Shown piece by piece: positions 14,801 to 25,385 of a DNA stretch of 64,000 nt. Position 1 is the first letter of the stretch. Each line of letters begins with the position of its first letter. The stretch is from Euptelea pleiosperma. Taxonomy: Eukaryota; Streptophyta; Magnoliopsida; Ranunculales; Eupteleaceae. The position numbers and the translations under genes were made by a program. The notes beneath the pieces are model-generated. The model was not told the DNA's origin and did not search any database. It saw only the letters and a list, made by a program, of their open reading frames with translations. The stretch is from NCBI GenBank assembly GCA_035048495.1, contig CM068542.1, positions 40,019,109 through 40,083,108 of the forward strand. The letters run 5' to 3'.

Positions 14801-17800
14801 TTAGATTGTCTTCTTGCATTAGCAATATGGTGAAAGAATTATGTACCTTTGTCCCCACAAGCCAATTGACCCTGAATTTAGGGTATCAACTTATCTCCTC
14901 CATAAGGAAATGCTCAAAAATCTTCCTTAACTTCAACCTGTCATTATACCCTCCATGGAAATTGGACCTTCCTCTTCCTTATTATAAATGTGGGTATCAC
15001 CTCCAAAATATTACTTTTCTTCATATCCACTCTTCCAGAAACCTCTTGATTCCATCTTTTACCTCGTTTTGTAGCCACTTGAGCTTCATAGCAAAGACAT
15101 AAGTGGCCCTACCATGAAATCAAAAGAGCTCCATTAAGAGGACACTAGATCAACAAACTTAGGAAATCCACCAGCATGTTTTCAAATTTAAGAGAAGGGC
15201 GACCATGAATACTTTCACAATCAAGAAGTAAATCCGATCAAAGAATCGCTTCTTTGATCACATTTAAAAATGTTGTTCTCAACAAAGCAAGTACCTGTCC
15301 AATTTACTCATGATTGGGAAATCTTGGTTATTTTCCAAGTGAAATATGCTCCTCCGAGAGGAAGGTCTCGAAACCAATTGCAATCTAATTTCCATATTGT
15401 TCATAGGAAGACAAAACTCTCCCACCCATTTCAACCAAATCTAATCAAGCTGTCCAATGCTCCAATTGCTCGAAGGAACACAAAAGTAATTCCACAGGCA
15501 CAACCGAACTCCACACCCAAAGGATTATCCCAAAGCCTCAGCAAACCTCAACAGTTTCCAGGTAGAGAATTGGTTTTCAAGCATGAGTAAGACAAAAGGT
15601 GCATTACTGTATGTGAACAAAATAGAAAAACAAAAACAAATCTACGTAACTCAAAGGAAGAGCAGAAAACTGAAGATAATTTAGTCTTACCATATGCGTT
15701 TCCAATCTCATTTATGCTTGAGAAGGTGCAGACGACCACCAGACAGAATACCAGCAGAAACCAGTTTATGACCGGAATGTAAATCTGACCCATGAATTTC
15801 CGAGATGTATGAATGATTTTAAGTCGAGGAAAACAACCGAGTGCTGTTGATTGCTTTATGCATGAAAATGTGGCAGTAGTCATTGCCCGACTAGCAATCA
15901 GTGCAGCGATGTTAGCTATGAAGAAGACTGGCCAGAAGGCACCATCTGCAGACAGCAACTATACATAGTTATTCTTTCACTTTTTTATAAAATTAGGCAC
16001 ATGGAGAAGATCTTCCAAAACATTTACTACTGATTTTAGCATACTACAGGCTGTAAAATGTCACTAAACCAGCAGTTTACCGCTATGAGCATGAGTAAGT
16101 AGGTTTTATGGATAACACGACAGTTCACAGTCAAAATTATAAGAACTTCAATGAGTAATGGAGATAAACAGAATAATGAGACAAGCATAATACAAGGCAT
16201 TTTCAAGCTTACTTGGAACGGAAGAAAAGAAAACCTGCTCAGATTTGGTTTGGTTTTCCATAAGGTATGCAGCTTGACCAAGGTATCCCAACAGAAGGCA
16301 AGGCAGAACCAGAAACACAAATGTGAGCTGCAACGGCCATGACGATAGCAATCAAAACATGTGGCTGATCAGAACAGCAGGGAGACACCAACTGTTGTAA
16401 ACTTGTAATAAAACATGTGGAATAGCCAATCCAGCAACTATTTATTGGGTACTGCTTTACCTGAACCAACCTCACTGGAAAATAGCAAAGGTCTGCAAAC
16501 ATCACCTCTGAACCTGAAACGAAATGGTCATCTGTCAACCTAACCGAGAAGTGCTGCTATCTTCTGGAAATAGATAAGACGTGGGATATAATACGCATAA
16601 TTTTTTTTTCTAAAATCACCAAATGCCTTGATTAAGACACAAACTTATCTTATTTGAGCCAAAAAGGTCCACTAGATCGCATAATATTTACTTCAGAAAT
16701 TGAAGGTTAGCTTACAATTGTGTGAACTAATGACAGAGAACTGGACACTTTCATTAAGAGGAATACTTAGGTCAGGATATCTATATGTCCGATCTCTGTC
16801 AGCAAGTATATGTGGTCTACATGTAGAGGAACCTAGAATTGAAACACAAAAATTAATTATACATGTTTATTGAGTCCATGTCTCAACACCTGAAGGCACC
16901 ACAGAACTTACAGAAACTTCATGATTTGAATCTGCGTGGGTACTATCCACCCATCCCTAAGTGGTTTGATTGTGCCAAAAAAAACAGGAGAACAATTTGA
17001 TTCTAAAAGAAAAAAAGAAAAAGGAAAGTTCATATCTGACGATTGGAGTAACCATTATAGATATTTATCGAACAAATAGGATTTGAATTCCCAAATTCCA
17101 GAAATTACAGATTGGCTTAGTTACCTGTTGCACAGAGAACACAACCCCCGAGGGACAACCAAGCATGGGCTGAGTTCCTCTTGAAAAAGTAATAGATGTG
17201 TACAGGATTAAATGCCCTTAACACACTTCTGTCATATTTTACGAAGTTGTAGATCCCAATGCCACCAAGGGAACAAAACCATATCAATAAAGCAGGACCT
17301 ACTGCAAGTCCAACCTTGCTTGTTCCAAACTTCTGTACACTGAACAAAATTACAAGAAATGCAACTGAAATCATCACCACTTCATCTGCAAAGAAATATA
17401 GAAAACTAATTAATATGGCTTCTTTGTATTCGATATAAATAGTGCAAATGATAATGATGTAAGTGCACCAATATATGGTGAAGGGGAAAAACAAGGAAGC
17501 CTTGTAAGTTATCACCCATCAGACTACTTAAACAGCAAATCTACATCTTTGAAACCACCAATACATATAAAAAACTGAAACATAACATGGAATGTGCTCT
17601 GAAGTTGCCTGGCACTGTGACAGCTCAGTTGTATCAAATGGGCAAAACTAACCCAATTCAAAGTGGAGACTTGATTATAAAAGGGGGACAAGATCACAAG
17701 ACACTGAAGTACTATGAAACTAGAAGTAAAAAATATTGATTTATTTCGCACAAATTTCAGGGCTCCACATATGGTACTATATTAGTCTCAAAGGGTTCCC

Positions 17801-20800
17801 CTTCCATATATAAAGGAAGCAGGCCAACACCCAACTGCAGTCTTCTTTTGAGAATATGAATGGACACACAGTGCCTATACTTTCTCATGAGCTGCCTGAG
17901 TCTCACTTCTCCTCTCATTGTCACTGTCTCCAATCAGTTTGCCACTTTGGTTCTCCATCTGATATACCAAAATTTACAATTAATTAATGTCTCTGCTTTC
18001 CAATATAATGTTCTTTGTTCATATGATGTCCCAATTTCCTCTTCCATTACCTGACTTCTTAAAACTCCTTGGCTTGGTTAAACACACATTCGCCATCAAG
18101 ACACATTACCATTTCAAGAAGTTATAGCGATGCCTACTATCCAAAGGAAAATTGAAATACTACAGATATGCCAGTTTGGAGAAGTGAACCTTGTTGAATA
18201 CCAAAAAATTACTCTGAAAAATGCTGCTGATGGAAAGCAATAAAGGCAGAAGGAAAGCAATAAATAACAAAGATCTTTATATAAAATTATGCACTTAATC
18301 AATAGAATATGTTACCTTGCTTAACTCCACTTATTCCAACCTTTAACCCACTGACAGCTGACATGACTGCATTCACAAATAAATAATAACTAAATAAATA
18401 AATGAAAGATGAGGAGAAAAAGTATATTTTTGGGAGCACTGACACAAAGCCATTCTTTTCAAGAATAATGGCCTAAGTAATTATATTCAGCATAAGTAGT
18501 TTCTAGAATTAATGCATCATTAGATCCCCCCAGAAACAACAGAAGCATAAAGGACAGCAGAATATTAAAACCTGACATTGCTGGGGTAACAACTCCATCA
18601 GCTATCACCATAGAAGTACCAACAAGCACTAACATCAGAAGAAGCTTTTTCAGTGTCAGTGAAGTCTCAAGGCACTCCTTAATTTTTAGTGACCTCTCAA
18701 GTTCTGGGGATGGCACCTTCAACCTGAAACTTGATATGCGGGTATCAGACGGAAGTTGGTTTGGGAGAAGACTGACCTTCGCATGCCTGCAGATCAACGA
18801 GTATAAAGCAAATGTACCACCTGCAAGAGATAGATAACAACCAAGAAGGATTTCACTTAGACCCACCATATATGAGAAAATTGATAAACCGTGAAAGCTG
18901 ATATTTAAAAAGGCTTGGTTAACAACCTCCAGCATACCTTCACCATCGTCATTGGCCCAAAGAACAACAAAGACATACTTGATCAGTGGTATAAATATTA
19001 AAGTATATAAAACCAGTGACAATGCTCCAAGAATGTCTTCCTTCCCATGAATAGGAGACTTTTTGAACATCACACTGAAAGTGTATAATGGACTTGTCCC
19101 AACATCACCAAAGACAATCCCAAGTGTCTGAAAAGCAAGTATAAATTTCCTGCCCACGGTAAAGTCCTGCAATTAAATCTAAACAATTCAGACATCAAAT
19201 TTTCTTAAACACACACACACACACACACACATATAGGTATATATTGAACTGGATATTAGAATGTAAAATAGAGACTACCTGTAGATACAAGGCAACTGCA
19301 CAAAAAGACTAATGGGATGGCAGTCCCATAAACACCAAACTATACAACTGACTCAAGAGGGCACACCATAGTGAAAAACTTCCAATTTTCATTTTTTTTT
19401 TTAATTTGCGGATTATGCCCAGAGCACATTTTTACAAACCAACTTTTAAGTTTGATCAATTCTTTCATCATTAATGGGGAGGAGACTAGCGAGATGGAAG
19501 AAAGGCATGTTGTTGTAAGGTGGAAGAGTGACTCTCATCAAGAGTACTCTTTCTAGCCTCCTGATATACTTCCTTTCTTTGCTTACTATCCCGGCTAGTG
19601 TAGCTAAGGAGTTGGAGAAGCTGATGAGGTACTTTTTGTAAGGGAAGCAAGACATCCATAAATTTCATTTGGTGGAATGGGCCAAGATTTGCAAGCCCAA
19701 AGAGGCAGGAAGTCTGGGTTTCCGGTTCTTTAGAGACATGGATGTGGCGTTTTTGAGGAAGTGGCTGTGGCAGTTTGAAGAGGAAAGGGAGAGCTTATGA
19801 TGGAATGTCATCGGATGCAAATATGGGGAGGTGCAAGATGGGTCAGCAGGCAATCTTGGCTATCTTTCCTTTGGCATAAGCTTATGTAAAGGTATTATGG
19901 AGATCCAAGAGAGTTTTAAGGAGGGTATCTGCTTCAAAGTGGGAAGGGATGAAAGTTAAGTTTTGGGAGGATGTTTGGTGTGGGCAGGGCTGGCTCTACC
20001 TTAAGCCATTAAGGCGACCGCCTAAGGCCCCTTGGTGAGAGAAGGCCCCCAGCTCAAGTCACATAACCACATGGATTTTTAGCCCACCCCTTATTGGATA
20101 TACAAACCAAAAATCAACTTGATTGATTATCTCTAGCCATAGATTTTAGTACTTTTAGGACATGAATCTAGCCGTTGGATTCAAGCATGTTTTTTGGGTA
20201 GTAAATCCAATGGCTAGCTGATTTTTAGTGTGTATGTATCCATCATTAGGTGGGCTGAACATCCACACAGTCATTGGTCCCAAAAACTGATCTATGTAGA
20301 GTGCCACGAGAGTCCTCTACGTCAACTGCAATGGGAGTCCTCTGCATCTAAATTTTTTCCATAGTTTTGAGTACCAAGAATAGTTTTTATATAAAGATTT
20401 TTAATTATATATAGAGTTTAATTTTTTAATTAATACCATATATATTAATATATTAAATATAAAAAAGGCCTTACATAGATTTTTCTCATTAGCCCTCAAC
20501 TTGTATCGAGACGGCCCTGGGTGTCGGGAGGAACCATTGAAAGATGTGTTCCCTAATTTATACCAGATGTCTAATCTCCACGGAGTCAAGGTTCAGGATT
20601 GCGTGGAGTCCAACGAGGGTGCAATTGCCTGGAAGTTTGGTTTCAGAAGGAACTTGAATGATTAGGAGGTCAACAGTCTCGGTTCGCTCTTGGCTAGAGT
20701 TGGTGATGCCCAGATGTTAGCTTCAAAGGAGGATCAGAGGATATGGAGATGGGACCCTAAGGGTATGATCTCTGTCAGGTCATTTCACTCTCATATTAGA

Positions 20801-21458
20801 TCAAAGTGACAAAGTTCCTTTCCTGCGGCTCCGGTTTGAGGGGCCCATATCCCTTCCAAAGTGTCTTTTTTCATGTGGATAGTTATGTTGAACAAGATTT
20901 TGACTATGGATCACCTGACTAGCAGGGGCATGATGTTACCTAATAGGTGTTCTTTGTGCAAGTCCAATGCAGAGACGGTTGACCATTTGTTGATCCACTG
21001 CTCATTCTCCTTTGCCATTTGGCAAGCCTTCTTTTCTCTCTTCGGGATTGATTTTGTTGTGCCAGAGTAGGTGAGCATCATTGTCCAAGCTTTCTTGCTG
21101 GAGGTCTTCAAAGGGAGAGTTAGATACCTTTAGCGCATCCTGTTGGATTTGTTAGCTTGTGGGCTCTACATGGGGGTGCACTTAGTGGCTACGTCCCACA
21201 CTCTCACTGCCCCACGTGGGGAGGATATGTCCTTTATGTTTGTGGGTTAAGTGTGGGTCCCACCCACTTAACTCACGAACTCTCTTTTCTTAGTTCGTGG
21301 GTTATATGGATCCCACACTTAACCCACTACTATTAGTATTGTGCTTGTACAAGGGGTCTTCCCCAACATATATATATCACTTGAGAGGAAATTGAGTAAT
21401 AAGTTCAATCACTCCATTCTCTCTCCAAGACCTTATTCTTCTTCTCTTTCTAATCTCT

Positions 21459-21518
<60 letters not shown>

Positions 21519-24500
21519 CTTACACTTTTGGTGACAAGCTAATTTACAACATGGTATAGAGCTAAGGTTGCGGGATCTAGTTGCAAGAAGCACATTCTTA
21601 AGGGTGGGATTGTTGGGGGTTGATAATGTCACTCCCTGATAAAGGGCACAATAGGGGCCTGCGGGGTGCGAGGTCAATTGTGGTAACCGTAGAGTGCGGT
21701 TAGAACAGGCCTGCGGGGTGCAATGTCGATCATGGCATAAAGGCCAAAGTTTGCCTTCTCCTGTTAAGATATCTTTTCGAGAGGAATGGCGGTGTTAGGG
21801 CCAGTTAAGGTGCAACAAACTGGGAGTGGGTATTTGGGAGCACAGCCAACAGAGACTCCTATAGATCATAACCATCAGCTGAACTCCGAGGATGGTGATC
21901 TCCTTGAGGATGCAGCCATGTTTTAGCGATTGGTTGGCAGATTGATCTACCTAGCTCACACAAGGCCTGGTATAGACTATGCAGTGAGTGTCATTAGTCG
22001 ATTTATGCACTCACCACGGTCACTACACCTTGAGGTAGCTCACAGAGTATTGCAATATCTCAAGGGATCTCTAGGTCGGGATATATTGTTCGGACGCCAT
22101 GGACATCAGGGTGTTAGCATACAATGATGTAGATTGGGCAGGGGCAGTTACTAATAGACATTCCACATCAAGTTACTACACCTTTGTTGGAAGTAATTTG
22201 GTTTCTTGGCGCAACAAGAAATAACATGTTGTAGTCTGATCCAGTGCAGAGGCAAAATTTCGCTCAATGGCACATGGCGTGTGTGAACTTCTTTGGTTGA
22301 AGATCATGCTCAAGGAATTGGGAATCAATGTGACTGAACCAATGAGCCTTTATTATGACAATAAAGCGGTCATTCACATAGCTCACAACCCAGTACAACA
22401 TGACAGGACGAAGCATATTGAGGTTGATCGACGCTTCATCAAAGAGAAACTTCAGCAAGGATTGATTTGTACACATTTTTTTTTGTACACCTTATGTAAG
22501 GACTTAGAAATATGTTGTAGATATACTTACCGAAGGAGTCAAAAAGTCAATCCTTAATACATTGATAGACAAGTTGGGCATGATGGAAATCTTTGCAACA
22601 GCTTGGGGGGGAGTGTTGGATTGTGGGCCCCACATGGGAGTGCACTTAGTGGGCTACGTCCCACTGCCCCACGTGGGGAGGATATGTCCTTTATGTTTGT
22701 GGGTCCCACCCACTTAACTCAAGAACTCACTTTTCTTTGCTCGTGGGCCCCCAACTTAACCCACCACTATTTCTATTGTACTTGTACAAGGGGTCTTCCC
22801 CAACATATATATATATATATTTTGATAAGGTGAAGATATTATTAAAAGAGAGAAAAATTACAAACAGGGGCGGAGGTCGAGAAGACCTCCATTCTCTATC
22901 CAAAACCCTACTCTTCTTCTTCTCTTTCTAATCTCTCTACTCTCTCTCTCAATCTTACACTTCTGGTGAAAATCTAGTTTACAACACATCTTTCCATTTG
23001 CATTCTTGTGAGCTATACAGAAAGAGAGGAATGCAAGAATATTTGAGGAGAATGAAGAAGATGTTCTCAAAGTCTTGTTGAATGTTAACGCTTTCTTGCA
23101 CCTCTGGTTCTCCGTCTCTTCGGAGTTTAAAGGATGTTTTTTCGACGCTTTTGTGTTTAGATGGGAAGAGCTTCTAGGTGGCTCTACTTCCACTTGAAAT
23201 GTTTTATTTTGTTTTGTGGTGAGGCCTTCTCCTGAAGGTTCTCCCCTTCTGTTTTCTACGGGTTTTTCCCTCTTTAATTGATATTACTTATAAAAAAAAT
23301 TCTTAATGAACGAGAGTTTCCATTGAAGCAAAAAAAAAAAATGATTATTACTTATTAATTATTTTTAATAAGAAACAACAATTTATTTAAGGGCAAGAGG
23401 AAGGCTGAAAAGGACGTGGATTGAGGTAGTAAAAATAGATTTGAGAGACACGCCATAACAAAAGACCTAGAGTTGAATAGTAGAAGAGGATTTATGTTCA
23501 TGACCCCAGATATTTGTGATAAGGCGTTGTAAATAATGACGATGCACAACAATGTTTATTAAGAAAGTAAAGAGAAAATTAGGGGTGAAAGAAAATCCAA
23601 GTTATAACTTGGACCTCCAATCAAGCAAAATTTCAAATCACGAGCTCTAGCTTAGTACAAAATGGATCAAAAAGTTCTAGCTATTTTGAAATAATATGCC
23701 GCAAAGGACAATCATCAAAAGAAATGCAGCAGAGTTATATAATAGGATATCTTATGAGTTGTATTTATAGAATATTGCATATATGAACGTAATAAGTTTA
23801 TATTTGCCACCTAGACACTTTCTATTAGAAATAAGTAGATCCTGTAATAAAAAATAGTTGTTAATTAATGACGTACAAGTAAGGAAAGAAAAAAGGCAAA
23901 TCCACCATAATCCAATGTAGTGTTGGAATCTAACACGTATAGACACGGGTAAGAATCCATTCAACATAGCTTATAACATAACCTCCTAGAGTGTAACCCA
24001 TGCTATTATCTATTCAACACAAAAGTTAATTTTGACCATCTTGATTTACGAACTCAACATTTGACTTCCCCCGGTGCAATGGACTTATTCTAGACTTCCA
24101 AAATACAACATAAATTTGTGTCAACGACTCAACAAGCCCGTTGCTAAAGTACTCTCTGTTAATTAATGACGTACAAGTAAGGAAAGACAAAAGGCAAATC
24201 CAGGTGTTACACCATAATCCAATGTAGTGTTGGAATCTAACACGTATAGACACGGGTAAGAATCCATTCAACATAGCTTATAACATAACCTCCTAGAGTG
24301 TAACCCATGCTATTCTCTATTCAACACAAAAGTTAATTTTGACCAACTTGATTTACGAACTCAACATTTGACTTCCCCCAGTGCAATGGACTTATTCTAG
24401 ACTTCCAAAATACAACATAAATTTGTGTCAACGACTCAACAAGCCCATTGCTAAAGTACTCTCCTAGTCAATTCTCTCCATTACACTCAGACCATGTTTA

Positions 24501-25189
24501 AATGTAAGAGTTATGTATGTTCATTGATGCACTCTAAACCTTCATATGGCAAAAACAATTGAGTTTAAGCCAATATGACTCCACAACTACAATTTCCATT
24601 AATGACTGTTGATTCGAGTAATCTTAGAGACGTGAAGTTTTAATCTTACGGCCAATCACAATGGATCTACCATAAAGAGCACAAAAACAAAAAACATAAG
24701 GATAATACCTTAAACTGTTTCAGTTAAAATCTAATATGTTTCTATGTAAACACCAAGTACTATTAAGAATTATCTTTGTTGAGAAGAACAGAATTTCGAT
24801 AAAACTAAGAAACAATGAACAGCTTCATGTCTGTAAGTTCACTTTGTCTGGTGAGATTCCCCATTCATATAGACTACCCTGACATAGTAAACCAAAATCT
24901 ACAGATCTTCGAGTAAGAATTCCGGACGCACCTCGTAGTCGTTTCGCTGAGCACCGGGGACCTCGAGGGCCTCGACATCAAAGGAGTCGATCCGGGGGCC
25001 AGTCCTAATCAGCCTCTGCTCCCCATTCTCCTCTTCTTCGGAATCCAAACTCATCCGCGGAGGCAAATCCTCCTCCTCCTCCTCGTCATCGACATTTGAA
25101 CCGTCGTCGTCCTGAAAAACCCATCTCGATTCCAAAGTATCCATGGGCATCAATCTTCCATTCTCCCTCTCTGAACCTTCTTCAGCCAT
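92..25189 (-). CDS. KUP7: KUP/HAK/KT potassium transporter, KUP7 type (3' end beyond window)
   Basis: K+ uptake permease of the plasma membrane. Exons on the minus strand: 25189-24932, 19166-18938, 18820-18572, 18366-18316, 17385-17125, 16513-16461, 16327-16213, 15945-15691 and 614-92; all introns are GT-AG and phases agree. The 1994 coding bases give 664 codons; Arabidopsis KUP7 has about 858, so roughly 190 C-terminal residues lie left of the window. Exon 1 is the acidic, soluble N-terminus typical of KUP7 ([31 protein letters not shown]). Exon 2 opens with the family signature [13 protein letters not shown] (residues 102-114), followed by many hydrophobic membrane segments through exon 9 ([29 protein letters not shown]). 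The start chosen is [11 protein letters not shown]; an in-frame ATG lies 23 codons upstream at 25258. Assignment to the KUP7 clade rests on the N-terminus and the [22 protein letters not shown] region. No stop or frameshift is seen in the exons. Introns 1 and 8 are swollen by transposons. Confidence 0.93.
1431..2815 (-). mobile_element. Degraded L1-like LINE fragment (endonuclease and linker)
   Basis: Minus-strand translation gives LINE ORF2 pieces. 2808-2355 resembles the endonuclease region ([17 protein letters not shown], then [19 protein letters not shown]). 1688-1431 resembles the stretch between endonuclease and reverse transcriptase ([19 protein letters not shown]...[13 protein letters not shown]). 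Frameshifts and stops break it. A hAT MITE (1782-2095) is inserted between the two pieces. Boundaries are approximate. Confidence 0.6.
1782..2095. mobile_element. hAT-type MITE, family A, copy 1
   Basis: The terminal repeats are CATGGTTTAAAA and, inverted at the right, CAAGGTTTAAAA. The interior is rich in CCGTTATAACGG-like palindromes. It is flanked by 8-bp direct repeats CTCGAAAC (1774-1781) and CTTGAAAC (2096-2103), 7 of 8 identical, the size expected of hAT. Copies 2 and 3 are at 27092-27400 and 52385-52694. Confidence 0.85.
2876..3207 (-). repeat. 3' LTR of the copia element at 2876-8597
   Basis: 332 bp, TG...CA, with a TA microsatellite. It contains the 14-bp palindrome CACCCACGTGGGTG (3175-3188), which has a G-box core. 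It is longer than its partner because of an extra TATTCACG-rich stretch near 3090-3118. Confidence 0.93.
3215..7553 (-). pseudogene. copia gag-pol polyprotein, disrupted
   Basis: From right to left: gag N-terminus (7553-7185) and gag with a CX2CX4HX4C zinc knuckle ([14 protein letters not shown], in 7184-6654); pre-integrase ([20 protein letters not shown], 6395-6153); integrase core ([23 protein letters not shown] in 5905-5180); reverse transcriptase ([20 protein letters not shown], 4439-4191, and a YVDD box near 4150); then RNase H (3888-3215, ending in the usual copia tail near the polypurine tract). Stops and frameshifts separate at least eight segments. The catalytic motifs read are still intact, but no single open frame encodes a polyprotein. 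Confidence 0.9.
8290..8597 (-). repeat. 5' LTR of the copia element at 2876-8597
   Basis: 308 bp, nearly identical to 2876-3207 apart from scattered substitutions and the missing extra stretch. The palindrome CACCCACGTGGGTG recurs at 8565-8578. Confidence 0.93.
8812..8885. repeat. Compound microsatellite (CT)n-(AC)n-(GCAC)n
   Basis: About 28 bases of CT, then about 25 of AC, then a short GCAC run, read directly. Confidence 0.95.
8969..9304. mobile_element. hAT-like MITE, family B, copy 1
   Basis: Ends TTGGGGTGTCAA and, inverted at the right, TAGGGCTGTCAA. The AT-rich interior has many TCGGATAT and ATATCCGA words. It is homologous to 61372-61816, which has a perfect 8-bp target duplication. 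The flanks here do not match, so the insertion-site evidence has decayed. Confidence 0.65.
9560..10590 (-). mobile_element. L1-like LINE, C-terminal reverse transcriptase part (same element as 13820-15560)
   Basis: Minus strand shows degenerate LINE ORF2: LPFVDD (the reverse transcriptase A/VDD box, near 10355), the [11 protein letters not shown] motif (near 10270), and the downstream [22 protein letters not shown] and [12 protein letters not shown] stretch (10000-9830). It is full of stops. It is separated from its upstream half by the copia element at 10600-13810. Confidence 0.65.
10600..13810 (-). mobile_element. 5'-truncated Ty1/copia element inserted into a LINE
   Basis: From right to left: end of pre-integrase (13760-13690); integrase (13532-12963; [31 protein letters not shown]); integrase C-terminus (12923); reverse transcriptase (12575-11370, YVDD box near 11747); RNase H (11315-10903). 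A polypurine-like tract at 10930-10945 precedes a presumed 3' LTR reaching to roughly 10600. I find no gag and no 5' LTR, so the element lost its 5' part. Where intact copies have RSDNGREY, this integrase reads HSNNVREY, which replaces the catalytic aspartate. Many stops occur, and both limits are approximate. Confidence 0.75.
13820..15560 (-). mobile_element. L1-like LINE, linker and N-terminal reverse transcriptase part
   Basis: Minus strand gives LINE ORF2: [18 protein letters not shown] (near 14930-14880); GPDKFSLAF followed by [14 protein letters not shown] (near 14400-14330); [11 protein letters not shown] (near 14270); VASRLR near 14180. Stops and frameshifts are common. The SINE at 14567-14757 is nested in it and the copia element at 10600-13810 splits it from 9560-10590. 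Confidence 0.65.
14567..14757 (-). mobile_element. tRNA-derived SINE with 11-bp target duplication
   Basis: On the minus strand the element starts CCCGAGGGTTGGGC and carries a box-A-like TGGCTAGAACCACG and a box-B GAGTTCGAATCC, the internal RNA polymerase III promoter of tRNA-derived SINEs. It ends in a short A-tract. Direct repeats AAATTTCATTT flank it exactly (14556-14566 and 14758-14768). Confidence 0.85.
19209..19231. repeat. (AC)n microsatellite
   Basis: About 23 bases of AC repeats, 43 bp upstream (in gene sense) of the start of KUP7 exon 2, near the branch-point region of intron 1. Confidence 0.95.
19985..20519. mobile_element. Non-autonomous hAT element carrying a foldback core
   Basis: Terminal repeats CAGGGCTGGCTC and, inverted at the right, CAGGGCCGTCTC. 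Flanked by 8-bp repeats GGTGTGGG (19977-19984) and GGTGTCGG (20520-20527), 7 of 8 identical. No transposase is seen in 535 bp. 20067-20282 matches the palindromic core of the foldback MITE family found across the window. Confidence 0.85.
21141..21551 (+). repeat. 5' LTR of the copia derivative
   Basis: 411 bp ending in a (CT)n tract and TTTACAACA. Contains CCCCACGTGGGG (21210-21221), a palindromic G-box. Confidence 0.9.
22614..22986 (+). repeat. 3' LTR of the copia derivative, with a LINE tail replacing part of it
   Basis: Matches 21141-21551 including CCCCACGTGGGG (22667-22678). Positions about 22820-22890 differ: after a TA run it reads TTTTGATAAGGTGAAGATAT, the reverse of a LINE 3' end. 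A 5'-truncated LINE tail seems to have replaced about 40 bp of LTR. Confidence 0.85.
23375..23560 (+). mobile_element. RTE-type LINE remnant
   Basis: Plus strand across two frames reads [18 protein letters not shown] and then AITKDLELN, matching the conserved C-terminus of plant RTE reverse transcriptases. Short and degraded. Confidence 0.6.
23860..24464. repeat. Tandem duplication of a 298-bp intron segment
   Basis: 23860-24157 is repeated head to tail at 24158-24464. Both copies start GTTAATTAATGACG and end near CTAAAGTACTCTC. They differ by a 9-bp insertion (AGGTGTTAC-like, near 24203) and a few substitutions. No coding content is recognised. Confidence 0.92.
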
Positions 25190-25343
25190 TAATTCAAGAT
25201 AAAATTCACTCCCAAAAACAATCTCAAATCCAAGAGAGATCGAATCAAAACCCTCCAAAGATCACATCAAAGAAAATCGAGCGGCAACACATCGAATCTG
25301 AATCCGAACCCTAAAAGCCGATTATAATTGAAACTATTATACC

Positions 25344-25385
<42 letters not shown>

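Larger units (their letters stand above)
615..15690 (-). other. KUP7 intron 8, about 15 kb, filled with nested transposons
   Basis: The intron runs from donor ATATG|GTAAGA at 15690 to acceptor CTACAG at 615. It carries two L1-like LINEs, two copia elements, a SINE and two hAT MITEs, listed separately. 615-1430 holds no gene or element I recognise. 8598-8968 holds only a microsatellite and 9305-9560 is unassigned, perhaps the tail of the LINE at 9560-10590. Confidence 0.85.
21141..22986 (+). mobile_element. copia deletion derivative with both LTRs
   Basis: LTRs at 21141-21551 and 22614-22986, TG...CA. Target duplication CATCC (21136-21140) and CATCT (22987-22991), 4 of 5. The primer site TGGTATAGAGC follows the left LTR; the polypurine tract GCTTGGGGGGGAG precedes the right. 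The 1.06 kb interior keeps only the end of reverse transcriptase (21925-22120: [20 protein letters not shown]) and RNase H (22260-22560: [19 protein letters not shown]), with stops. Gag, integrase and most of reverse transcriptase are gone, so it needed proteins from another element. Confidence 0.92.
19497..23300 (+). mobile_element. L1-like LINE 3' half, interrupted by hAT and copia insertions
   Basis: Plus strand encodes degraded LINE ORF2 C-terminus: the region after reverse transcriptase near 19500-19800 ([33 protein letters not shown]), a zf-RVT-like zinc motif at 20940-21060 ([18 protein letters not shown]), and the terminal [13 protein letters not shown] stretch after 22990. It ends at an A-run near 23296. 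Removing 19985-20519 and 21141-22986 brings the three coding parts together in order, which shows they are one older LINE. Confidence 0.8.
19167..24931 (-). other. KUP7 intron 1, about 5.8 kb
   Basis: Donor GAG|GTGCGT at 24931, acceptor TTGCAG at 19167. It holds an (AC)n run (19209-19231), a LINE interrupted by a hAT and a copia element, an RTE remnant and a tandem duplication. 24465-24931 shows nothing I can name. Confidence 0.85.

Noticed and set aside
16239..16538. 99-codon minus-strand frame joining two KUP7 exons
   Set aside because: It reads through intron 6 between exons 16513-16461 and 16327-16213; the splice sites are clear and the family protein lacks the intervening residues.
18821..18937. 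Open in-frame extension inside KUP7 ([13 protein letters not shown])
   Set aside because: It is a 117-bp intron that happens to lack stops. Donor GAAG|GTATGC and acceptor TTGCAG join DGEG to GTFALYS as in all relatives.
23752..24274. Two minus frames starting [21 protein letters not shown] as a duplicated gene
   Set aside because: They are the same piece of non-coding tandem repeat in two copies, with no family resemblance and early stops.
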